Assembly: GCA_015178975.1 (NCBI GenBank)
Contig: WHVD01000128.1
Location: forward strand, 179,838 to 243,837
Reading direction: 5' to 3'
DNA: 64,000 nucleotides
DNA from: Hysterangium stoloniferum
Taxonomy: Eukaryota; Basidiomycota; Agaricomycetes; Hysterangiales; Hysterangiaceae
The position numbers were made by a program, and so were the translations under genes. Positions 35,901 to 45,707 of this stretch are shown here, one piece after another; the stretch's first letter is position 1; every line of letters starts with the position of its first letter. The notes below the pieces were generated by a model that searched no databases, was not told where the DNA came from, and worked only from the letters and a program-made list of their open reading frames with translations.

Positions 35901-36637
35901 ATTCCAATTATCAACAAGACAATTGGGCCGAATTACTTCCTTTAGCCGAATTCACTTACAACAATGCACCTTCCAAAACAACTGGTGAAACACCATTTTT
36001 TGCTAATAAAGGTTATCATCCATTGTTAGAAATTCACCCTGAAAAAGATCTAGCTTCCGCTCTAGCTCATGATTATACGACAGATCTCGAAGCTCTACAT
36101 AAACATCTCAAATCAAATATCCAGAAAGCGCAAATATGTTATCAAAAATATTTCGACATACATCGGAAAGAGTCTTTCGACTTTCCGATCCATTCTCAAG
36201 TCTTTGTATGATCCGACTTCATTCGAATGACTCGACCATTGAAAAAATTATCGGAAAAATTATTAGACCCCTTTGAAATCATTGCTCAACCAGGATCTCA
36301 TTCATATACATTAAAACTCCCCAATCATCTCAAAGGAATTCATCCCGTCTTTCATGTCTCAATGTTAGAACCATTTTATCCCAATACTTTCCCAAATCGA
36401 AAACAACCTCCTCCTCCACCAATTTATGTTGAAGAAGAACCTGAATATGAAATTCGAGAAATTTTGGATTCAAAATTCGACAAAAGATATAAAGATTCAT
36501 TACGATATTTAGTTGCTTGGTTAGGATATGAAGGAACAGACGAAGAAACTTCGTGGTTAGGCTCTCAAGATCTCGAACATGCTTTCGACCTTATCGAAGA
36601 ATTTCATCAAAAATATCCAAATCTTCCACGACATTAA
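32911..36637 (+). pseudogene. gypsy-1 pol: protease, RT, RNase H, integrase, chromodomain
   Basis: Domains in order: protease ALIDSGSSH (about 33057), reverse transcriptase with [14 protein letters not shown] and YLDDILIF (about 34228), RNase H ETDASDHAIA (34670), integrase zinc finger (H/H/C-X2-C near 35360-35490) and DRGSEF core (35752), and a chromodomain (YEIREILDSK to EETSW, 36445-36560). Thirteen in-frame TGA codons and one extra A near 34315 disrupt it. There is no internal TAA or TAG. The final stop is TAA at 36635. The chromodomain marks the Tcn1-like fungal chromovirus group, whose chromodomains guide insertion to heterochromatin. Confidence 0.92.
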
Positions 36638-36768
36638 AAATTTCATTCAATTATCTTTCGACTCTTATTTTGACATCTATCTGACAAAATCGAAAAAAAT
36701 ATCAAATGCAAAAAACATCAATTATATCAGAATTTTAAGTATTTATAAATCTTCAATCCCTTCCTCTC

Positions 36769-37578
36769 TCAATTCCGCCACCTTATCCAACCATGCCCCC
36801 TAAATCTTCCACTATTAACGCTAATGTCAGTCTCTTCACTAAAATCACCACTTTCAACCAATTTCTTCGACAAACCCGAAAAATCCTTTCTGAACACTTT
36901 CACCTCACTGATTAAATCTTCCATGGTTTCCTCCAACTTTGACATCCTTTCGCCAATCGATTTTATTTCTTTTTCCAAGTCCCTGTCCGACCGATGTTCC
37001 AACCTTCTCGACCATCTAGAAAAATTCGACATTCTTGACATAATGTTGCGACGACTATTCTTCCTTTGCCCCAGTTTACGAATTCCTGCACTACCATTTT
37101 CACTTTCATTTTCCGATTCTTCGATCATGTTTCAACTCTTTTTTCAGTTTCGACGCGGTTTTCCGGCTGGCCTATTTACAGTCCAATAACAGGCCCAATG
37201 CAATCAATTGCACCGATCGCAATTCGACGACGTGTTACTTTTCTTGCACACGAAATTCGTGTTAAAACACATTGTGCAACTGGAAAAAACAAATTAGCAA
37301 AATTCAACAAAAATTCAACAAAAACAAAAAATTACAAATTTTCCGATTTTGCTTCAAATTCCCATTGCATCCCAATTCCCTTACGAGTCGCCTTATTGAA
37401 TGGTTCTTCGCAATCTTCTATTCACGTTTTGGGAATTTCTTCTAAAAAAATAACTAATTAACTAATTTTGAAGAAATCCCACAAACGACTTACCAACCGC
37501 ATCAACAATTTCATTCCTATCCTCAAAACCCAAAAACTCGGATCCTGATTCGAGTTGATCGACTTCTATATCAGACAT
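36769..37578 (-). pseudogene. antisense Zn2Cys6-like coiled-coil gene inside gypsy-1
   Basis: On the strand opposite pol. Exon 1 is 37578-37494 (ATG..., GTAAGT donor), exon 2 is 37441-37336 and exon 3 is 37279-36769. Together they are 702 nt, exactly 234 codons in one frame, with GT-AG introns. The N-terminal part is acidic (MSDIEVDQLESGSEF). Exon 3 opens with CTMCFNTNFVC...NCDRC, a C-X2-C-X6-C-X8-C-X2-C-X6-C array, the spacing of fungal Zn(II)2Cys6 clusters. A charged coiled coil (LEKEIKSIGERMSKLEE) follows. Four TGA codons interrupt it, all explicable as CGA. The gene starts 81 bp from the 3' LTR and ends 131 bp from the pol stop, tail to tail. It could act as an element-encoded regulator, but this is inference. 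Confidence 0.7.
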
Positions 37579-37658
37579 TGATTGAAAAACACGAAAATAG
37601 ACGATGAAAAAACTTTTCAAACTCTGACCTCGTGGGCTCGGTCACAAAGGGAGAATAC

Positions 37659-38087
37659 TGTCACAACCGTCACATGTCACATATTGTCACAAACATTCAA
37701 AGGTAACTTTCGACAACTCTTCGACCTATCGAATTCGACTCGACAAACCGAACATTATCCGACACCATCGAATCTCTTTCGACATGTCTCATTTCGATGT
37801 CATATATGATTTCATAATTAGTTCATAACATAGTCATAACGATACGACGAAAAGCATAAAAGGGCTACGAAAGGAGCAAGGGAAGTCAGTCGAAATATCT
37901 GTATATTAGTGATATTAGTAATCTACTTTGTCGCAACTTCTTCGACAAATACTTCCGTGAGTTCTCGCGACTGGTACTAGCCTCTTACTTCATCGACAGG
38001 GCAAATATATACTTTGTCGAACGAGGCTTCCGAGTTCGATTAGTAGAATATTATTCGATTCTATCGAAGAATAATCGATTCGTGACA
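37659..38087 (+). repeat. 3' LTR of gypsy-1
   Basis: 429 bp, preceded by a purine-rich tract (CAAAGGGAGAATAC). Its outward-facing antisense side abuts the start of the minus-strand gene at 37578. Confidence 0.95.
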
Positions 38088-41000
38088 GCCACATTGGCCC
38101 CTCCCCTTCTTGGCTCACCTCCCATTCCACACCCCTTCTGGCTTGATACAGGCGCCAGTATACATGTATCACCAGACCATACCGACTTTATCTCCTTACG
38201 CACCATATCCCCACACCCTGTCACAGGCCTGGGGGGGGTCATCGGTCATGGCTATCGGATTGGGCGATGTTCACCTTCGCATTGAGAATGGGACCCACAT
38301 TATTCTCCGTGATGCTCTTTACATCCCTACTGCATCCGTTCAACTTATCTCTGTCAGGTGTATCACTAGAGATTCCAACATGACTGCTCATTTCAGTCAT
38401 TCCTCATGCTGGCTCACGAGTTCTTCTGGTGCAACCATTGCACAAGGCTCACTACTTCCCCACAGGAACTTATATTCCTTAACATTACAGTCTACTGCCT
38501 CTGACCAGGTTTTCTTCTCCCCTGGTTGTCCTGATCTTGCCATATGGCACCGCCGTTTGGGTCACACGAATTATCAATCCATCCTGGATATGGTCAAAAA
38601 TGGTCTCATCAAAGGTGTGCCACTCTCCACTCACCAGCATCCACCCAAGTGTGATTTTTGCATCCTTGGAAAGCAGACCAAAAATTCTGTACCCAAGGTG
38701 AGAGCACAGGGAGATGGGCATAAGGCTACAAGGCGCTTGGAAAAGGTCTGGGTGGATTTGGCAGGTCCTAATGATGTTGCATCCCACACAGGATCATTAT
38801 ATATTATGAATATTATTGATGATTACTCACATTACCCCTGGTCAATCCCACTAACCCATAAAAGTGATGTTTTTCTGGCACTCCAGACCTGGGAACGTGC
38901 ATGGGAGGCGGAGACCGGCCTGAAAGTCGGAGTGTACAGGACAGACAATGGTGAATTAAAAAGTAATTGAATGCAACAGTGGCTCGAGTCTCGTGGGACC
39001 TGCCACAAATACACAGCACCTTATACATCTGTGCATATAGGCCGTGTCGAGCGCATACACCGTACTTTAATGGGGAAGGCATGTACTATGCGTATATATG
39101 CTGGCTTACCTGCCCAATTCTGGGAGGAATTTTACCTTACTGCGACTCATGTACACGCAAAAACTACTACAGTTCAACTTCAGAAATGATCACCTTGGGA
39201 ACTTTGGCATGGCCGGTCACCGGATGTCACTTATTTACGGCAGGTGGGGTGCCGGGCATTCATCCTCATCCTCAGCAAACATAACCCCAAAGTATATGAG
39301 CAATCAATCAAATGTATTCTTCTAGGATACGAACCCAACATGAAGGTGTATCGATACTACGACCCAAAGACAAATTTGATTTATGTCTCTTACCACATGC
39401 GATTCCTTGAAAGTCACGATGGCCACATTAGGCCAAGCCTGGGCTACATTACCACCACCGCACATCCCATTAACTCATGTTATGAACCCCTCACCACCGC
39501 CGTTGGATGACTCTGAGCTGATCATTCCTACACCTAGTACCTCCAATGTGCCACCAGCTCTCCCTATCCCAGGTACCGATTTGATACCCCCTGTCCCTCC
39601 TGTCCCAGCACTCCCTATGCCCACTGACATTGACATCTGTCAGTCCAATCACATAGCCACGTGCATTGCAGATCACCCCTCCTGGGTAGCTACTTCTGTC
39701 CAGGCTTCCATTGACAGTGCAGCCCATGTGCATGCACAGAAAGAACAGTGTCGCCTTGCTCTTCAGCAATTGCATGCAGACGTTGTTGACATTCCTGATG
39801 ACACAGAGGAGCCGGGGGGGCTGGCCAAGTCCCATGAGGATGTATTAGCTGTGATCTCTAGTGGTTCAGTGCCCTATGAGATGGACCCACTTACCTGGGA
39901 GGAGGCCAGGGATTCACCTCATGGTGATGCTTGGCATCTCAGCTACCAGGAGGAACTTGCGTCTCTGAAAAGTATGAGAGTATACAGGTTAGTTCCACTG
40001 TCTGATGTCCCCTCGGGCACCAAGATCCATAAGGGCAAGCCTGCTTTTTATGTCAAATGGAATGCCCTAGGTGAGGTGACTCGGTGCAAGACTAGGCTGG
40101 TGTTTCGGGGGTACGAGCAGGTTCATGGCCGGGATTACACTAAAACAACCTCACCTACAGCTCGGATGGAGTCGTGGTGACTTCTCCTGCATATCGCAGC
40201 GCATTTTGGTTGGGATGCAAAACAGATTGATGTCAAGACTGCTTTCCTATATGGCCTACTCCCTGATGATGAGACTCAATACATGTATCAACCAGCGGGC
40301 TTTGAAGAAGCAGGAAAGGAGTCTTGGGTTTGGCATCTTCTCTGGGGTTTGTATGGCATGAAACAAGCTGGCTGCATCTGGAATCAGACCATGCATGACA
40401 AGATGGTGGAATGGGGGTTCACACAATTGTCCAGTGAGTCATGTATATATTACCGCCACACCTCGCAGGGCACAATAATTGCTGCTGTCCATGTGGATGA
40501 CTATTTGTCCATTGCATCCTCCCAGGCCAAGAATGAATGGTTCAAAGCACAGATGTGAGAAGCTTGGACCATTTCTGACCTCGGGGAAGTCAGTTTCATC
40601 GTCGGTATTGCGGTTGAATGGGACCGGTCAAATCACACCGTTAAACTCTCCCAGACTGCACTTATCGATCGGATTATTTCCCAGTTTGGCCAGTCTGACT
40701 CTTCTCCTCTCTCCATCCCCATGGTCCCTGGCCTGAAATTGCAGCGCGTCCTTCATTCTGCCCTTCCCCCAGATGATCAGGAGCACCTCTCTAAACTCCC
40801 ATATCGCTCTCTCGTCGGGTCCCTCCTCTACTTAGCTATTTCCACCCAGCCCGACATCTGTTATGCTGTCCAGCAACTTTCCCAGTACCTTGACTGCTAC
40901 TCATACGAACACTGGAATGCTGCCGTTTGGGTCATATGCTACCTCAAAGGCACTCGGACCGTGCAACTCCACCTTGGGGGCCCTTCCCCCATACAGCTGG

Positions 41001-41437
41001 TGGGCTACAGTGATTTGGATTGGGCCAACTGCCTCGACACGCGTAGGAGTGTGGGGGGGTTTGTATTCTCCTTGGGCTCTGACGTCGTGTCTTGGAATGC
41101 CCGAAAACAAAAAACAGTTGCTGCGTCTTCCTGCAAAGCCGAGTACATCGCAGCCTTCGCTGCCACGAAAGAAAATGCATGGTTGCGGTCAGTCTTTTCT
41201 GGTATTAACCTCCCTTTTAGGGACCCTACAGTAATCCATTGCGACAATAACACCGCCATTTGCCTCTCAGAGGATCCACTGCTACATGATCGAGTCAAGC
41301 ACATCGACATAAAATACCACTTTATTCGAGAATGTGTAGAGTCCAAAGCACTAAACCTCAAGTACATAAACACTAAGAATAACCTGGCTGACATATTCAC
41401 TAAGGCACTAGAGAGCCCACCATTTGTGCGACTTTGA
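38088..41437 (+). pseudogene. copia-1 pol: protease, integrase, RT, RNase H
   Basis: Continues copia-1 after the nested element. Protease is FWLDTGASIHVS (38140), followed by a frameshift at a run of G near 38230. The GAG-preintegrase has HxxxxH...CDFC. The integrase includes VDLAGP and TDNGE (38945). Reverse transcriptase has KQIDVKTAFLYG and HVDDYLS, a variant of the usual YVDD. RNase H ends with KHIDIKYHFIRE and NLADIFTKAL. Stops within the frame are four TGA (about 38968, 39187, 40178 and 40556), each at a likely Arg position, and there is another frame change near 39400. The copy is inactive. Confidence 0.9.
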
Positions 41438-41495
41438 GGACTCCTAGGCCTACAATAGGTATAGAATACAGGAGGAGTACTGCGGTGAGGAGGAG

Positions 41496-41856
41496 TGTTG
41501 AAGACAAAAGGCACCACATATATGTGGCAGGGTCAGCATATTTGGGGACTGTCTGAATAATGGTGATACCGGTGTGGTAACAACATGATCAGTCGTCACG
41601 ATCAGGCTCCACTCATCCACAGGTCTCACATATGAGCACATGGTCCTTTTGTTTATGTAGAATATATAAAGGGATAACCTACATAGCTTAACCTCAGTCC
41701 GTTATACTTATATGAGACTGAGGTGAGCACAGAACGATCCTTTCTCTCTTAGTATATGCACTTACTGTATACAATAGCTCTTCTTAGGTACAAATTATAT
41801 GAGTCTGTTATACTTATACGAGACTGAGCTCTTCTTAGGGATTATATATTTCAACA
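41496..41856 (+). repeat. 3' LTR of copia-1
   Basis: 361 bp, starting TGTTGAAG and ending TTCAACA, followed by the second CAGGT. Unit 1 then resumes with the sequence that is uninterrupted in unit 2 at 54836. Confidence 0.95.
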
Positions 41857-42010
41857 CAGGTTGCATCCATCACCGAGAAAAGCCCTAGCTCCAAAAGATT
41901 TTAGGATATTCAGTAGAGGCTTATTATATATCCACTCCGCCAAATGTTTGAACGGACTCATCTCATTAGTCCGTGTTCTTTGCAATGGGAGTGTTTCTCC
42001 TGTTAAGCTC

Positions 42011-42037
42011 CTAAACCCTAAACCCTAAACCCTAAAC
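42011..42037. repeat. telomere-like CCCTAAA tract
   Basis: Just under four copies of the heptamer CTAAACC. Unit 2 lacks it: TTAAGCTC is followed directly by CGCCATCG near 54972. The 26-bp difference is therefore a clean insertion in unit 1 (or deletion in unit 2). Confidence 0.9.
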
Positions 42038-42260
42038 GCCATCGTGGAGTCAGCTCCTGCCGCCTTTGTCTCTTGCCACCATCATCTTGAGTATTACTCG
42101 GCCTTCCCTTGAGTAAATTTTCTTTTCCCGCCATCCCACTCTTTCCAGTTCGTTTTATTGCCCTAAAACTCATAGTTTAGATTGATTTTTCATGTATTTA
42201 CTATTAGTTTGGCATGCTGTTGGGGCTCGTTCATCCAAATATGGACGAGGACAAAGACAG

Positions 42261-42416
42261 TTAACGATCCAACATGTGAGTGGCGGGTTTAGAATCCAAG
42301 CAACTTGTGGATCTTTAAAAGATCCATAAGCGAGTTAAATTCGGTTAAGGATCTAATATGTGATTGCAGGATTTAGAATCCAATGAACTTTTGGATCCTC
42401 AAAAGATCCCTAACCA
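42261..42416. repeat. two diverged 84-bp tandem repeats
   Basis: The copies start TTAACGATCC (42261) and TTAAGGATCT (42345). Both contain a TTTAGAATCCAA block and an AAAAGATCC end. The first ends in a palindrome GGATCTTTAAAAGATCC, the exact place where copia-2 has inserted in unit 2. Confidence 0.8.
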
Positions 42417-42825
42417 ATTTCAACTCTTATATGGATTCAATGGATGATTGTTGGAGTTTATATAAAATAAAGCTCTACTATGGATCCTAAATTTTTGGAG
42501 GGGGGTTGTCCGGGTGCATTGTTCTTCAGTGGATCAGTGTTTCAGGGGCTCCGCTATTTCTTTCCAGTACTCTTTCAACATTGCCATTTTCTTTCTCCAG
42601 TCAGAACCAAGGAAGCATTTCCTGGGGGAAGAAATGCTGGCGACAAGGGTTATGGTGCACGAACAACGATACTGGTGTGGCAACACTTTGCTTCTACTGT
42701 AACTTTCTTGTTAAGACTTATTCATCTTCCTCTTTCCAATTCACGACACCATCTCTAGCACTGGTGTTCGAATGCCACGGCTTGAATGCATTTTGAAGGG
42801 TGGTTTGAAGCTTTTTCACATGTTT

Positions 42826-43005
42826 GCATTTACATGATGACTTGCAATAAACCAGATATTTTTGAGGTCATTCAAATCCCAGTTATGGCAAATACATTAT
42901 ACACAAGGTTATATGCACTTCCATCATGTATAAGATATTTACTATAACTGGGATTTTGAATGACCTCGAGAATACCTGGTTTCTTGCGAGTCGTCATGTA
43001 TATGC
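42826..43005. mobile_element. foldback / MITE-like inverted repeat
   Basis: Two arms of about 70 bp (from GCATTTACATGATGA at 42826 and ending TCATGTATATGC at 43005) are imperfect reverse complements around a spacer of about 40 bp. The inner parts include GAGGTCATTCAAATCCCAG. Arm differences are mainly C/T and G/A. No coding capacity. Confidence 0.7.
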
Positions 43006-43420
43006 CCACGTACGAGAAAGATTCTACGGCACAGCGGGGAATTAATGTCCTTTGAGATGTGTATTGATTGACCCATGATAGGTGAGCTCTTAACCTCGAC
43101 GATAACCCCGTAACCATACTTTTCTGAATATTACTAGCACATTCATACAGCTTTCTGCACCTGGGGGAAGATAACCTATTGACGCTGAAGGCGCGCTCGT
43201 CGCTATGTATTCGGCTCGGGCTTATTCCCTCGCTCGAATAGCTAGTCGTGTCAATGCCCGAAATAATGCAACGAGTGAGCGGTGCCCCTTAGTCGGACGC
43301 GACATGCCTACCCGTTCTAGTCCGACAGTTCTGACGTTATCGGTACACTGGAGAGTTCGAATGAGGTCCGTGGAAACGAGTAGATTAGACAAGTGTTTCA
43401 GGGCGAATACTCTTGTGCTC

Positions 43421-44173
43421 CCAATGTTGGGGACCCTGCAGCGGCACTTGCTGCCCATAATTCCGGCGCGCCGGATTCTACGGCGGCACCTTCAGCTACT
43501 GGGGCTCCAGCTTCAGCCAGAACTGTGAGAAAGAAATCGAGCCATGCAGGTGCGACTGCAGGGGGAGTCGTTTGTGGTCTCATAGGACTTTCCTTAATTA
43601 CCATTGGTGTATTTATTTTAATGAGGCGGCGCAATACCACGACAGTGTCCAATGGTGGTAGGGAAAAGTTCGATGTGGCGGCCAGCCCAACCTCGTCCCG
43701 CGGGTTCCCCTGGCCAACCTTCCCAATGCAGGCCGACTGGCGAAGATATTATCTAAATACCTCGTGTTACCTCGTTTTGGGGCTTTCTGTTATTCACTTT
43801 TAATCCGCATCAGGACCCCTCTAACCCAAGGACATTTTCCAACTCTTCTGGTCCAACGTTGCCCGTATACGTACCCGCGACTGCCACTCCTGACAGCGTA
43901 ATCACATACCACCACTCGCAGGACCCCAGTCATTCCTCCCCGACAGTCCGCCAGGTGGACGATATACAGGCGCTCCTCAAATTCAAACACTTTACCAATG
44001 AGGGAATCGACGCCTTGTCCTTAACAGGTTCGCAAGGCGGGTCGACGGTAATTCCCCCACCCCCCCTCCCCAATTTTTGCTATGTTTACCCCTTATCTCC
44101 ACTTATGAGCAACGGTCTATTTCAAAAATTTCTTTTTACTTACGTGACGATGGATGTATGTCCCGGAACGTAA
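43421..44173 (+). pseudogene. single-pass membrane protein, ectodomain lost, splice donor lost (unit 2)
   Basis: Copy of the gene at 18366. The helix (VVCGLIGLSLITIGVFIL) and RRR are kept. The donor GTAAAT of unit 1 is CTAAAT here (after ATTAT near 43752), so the second exon can no longer be joined at that site and the frame stops after SVIHF at 43803. Doubly defective. Confidence 0.6.
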
Positions 44174-44526
44174 CGTGGTCTAAGGGCTTCACGATTCCAA
44201 TGATAGTCTAGGCGTTCTTGATTTAAGCACGATTTTGTTTTATGCCGGAATAACACGTCACCAAGAAGCCGTGGCAGCGGCCTTGTACCAAACGCATGAA
44301 AGAGGCCCTCCGCTGACGACGGAACGGGCGTCGATCACTCCTTATTTAATTGTAATCTTCTATCGAGTGGTAATGGTGGCTATTCTCCGCAACTGCGTAC
44401 GCGTCGCAATATTTGTCAATGATTGACAAGGAGGAAAAATTCATGCCGGACAGAACATTCTACATATAGATATATATGGGGAGCTTGTGCAGAGCACAGT
44501 AGATATAAGACTTTATATAAAGTGAC

Positions 44527-45400
44527 TTACAAAAGTGAGCCCATATACCTATTGAATGTCACATCAGGAAATATTCTTGGCAAGGCGAATTGAAGGATTG
44601 AATTGAACTGTGCAGGCAGTCCGGATGGTTGTCGGGTCAATTCCAACAGAGAACGTCGATCAATTTTAATTCGGGGAATCAAGTGTGCATGCCCAATGCA
44701 TTCACTTTGCATTACACAAGTGCTGGATATTCTCCTATCGAATCATTTAACAGTTCACAACTTAGCGTTAAATTTTCGATGCGGATCTCGAGAGTTGACG
44801 AGTGATATTCCCGTTTGTCTGAGCTCTGTCAAACGCGTGAGGAATAGCGACTCGACTAATATATCCTAGGAACCAGCTGACGAAGCTTCTCGTAGGTTCT
44901 AGCGCTCGCAATACTTGAACACTTAGATACTTGTCATTGAGAACAGAAGGTAACCTGAAATTCAATTTTTTGGGTTCGATGCTATTTTCAGTCGGGAGAT
45001 GTCGAAGCCTTTGAGGGCTCCCTGTCACTGTTCGGGAGGAATTTTCTATCTGTGATAGATTCCGAACAACAAGTGAGCTGTGCCTTAGCTATAAAAAATT
45101 GAGTTTGCATATTTTCTATCAATGACTATATGGATGTGGGCTGTTTTACTCACGTGTCGTGAGGTTTCGAGGACCTGTTCTCGATAGAGCGCACTTTCCA
45201 ATTCAGTTGCGCCTCTTTGAGATATTGTTCGGTAAAATATTTTTAACAATGTGCACATATTGCAGGCCTGACGAGCATTTGGCAGGAGCAATTTGGTGGC
45301 AGATCCTTGACCCAACTAGCGACTTTTTTCATGTTCTCTTTGTGGGCTATCGCGGTTGTAGCTCTCGTATCTACACGTCGAAGCATTGAGACGACGGTAC
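44527..45400 (-). pseudogene. unrecognised minus-strand gene (unit 2 copy)
   Basis: Counterpart of 19470-20340 with the same blocks, and a short deletion near 45010 that removes residues present in unit 1. Confidence 0.3.
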
Positions 45401-45707
45401 GTGCATATGTGGCTGAAATAGCTCCCTATTGATTTCTGTTATCAAGACGACCACTGCAACTTGTATTACAGACCTATGGGTCTGTAACATTCATTCTAAC
45501 TTGACTTGTGAATTTACGTGCCATTTTATACAGACTTTTAATCAGGAGGGTTCAACAAGTCCATGTTTGGGTAACTAAAATTTTCTACATTTCAAATTTG
45601 AATACGACCTCAGCTTGATTCAATGCAGTCGGTTCTGGGCTTTTCGGCGCGTGCGACGGTGGTAGTATGTACTTATTTACATTTTACCCCTTGGATCATT
45701 TACACAG

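Larger units (their letters stand above)
31208..38087 (+). mobile_element. Ty3/gypsy chromovirus (gypsy-1), nested in copia-1
   Basis: Flanked by the 5-bp duplication GCCAC (31203-31207 and 38088-38092) inside copia-1, with 429-bp LTRs TGTCAC...GTGACA. It is 6.9 kb. Gag and pol are on the plus strand and a separate spliced gene lies on the minus strand between pol and the 3' LTR. The whole element is strikingly rich in TCGA/CGA. Pol is in the -1 frame relative to gag. Confidence 0.97.
29690..41856 (+). mobile_element. Ty1/copia LTR retrotransposon (copia-1), interrupted by a nested Ty3 element
   Basis: It is bounded by LTRs starting TGTTGAAG and ending TTCAACA and flanked by the 5-bp duplication CAGGT (29685-29689 and 41857-41861). 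Unit 2 has the unoccupied site (single CAGGT near 54835), which fixes the boundaries. The order is gag, protease, GAG-preintegrase, integrase, reverse transcriptase, RNase H. The primer-binding region after the 5' LTR (GGTTATGGGCC) resembles the complement of the initiator-Met tRNA anticodon arm used by copia-class elements. A purine tract (GGTGAGGAGGAG) precedes the 3' LTR. Without the nested Ty3 element it is about 5.3 kb. Confidence 0.95.
41857..43185. repeat. Repeat unit 1, part downstream of copia-1, and inter-unit spacer
   Basis: 41857-42290 matches unit 2 (54831-55257). Beyond that, unit 2 is interrupted by copia-2, so 42290-43185 has no second copy in the window. No gene is supported here. 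It holds a telomere-like insertion, an 84-bp tandem repeat and a foldback element. Confidence 0.7.

Noticed and set aside
31208-38087. Classical RIP as the cause of decay
   Set aside because: RIP targets CpA and would convert CAA/CAG to TAA/TAG; those codons are unharmed and only CpG contexts changed.
42480-42796. Overlapping plus-strand frames of 62-96 residues in the spacer
   Set aside because: Three overlapping frames share the same DNA with no domain, start context or conserved partner.
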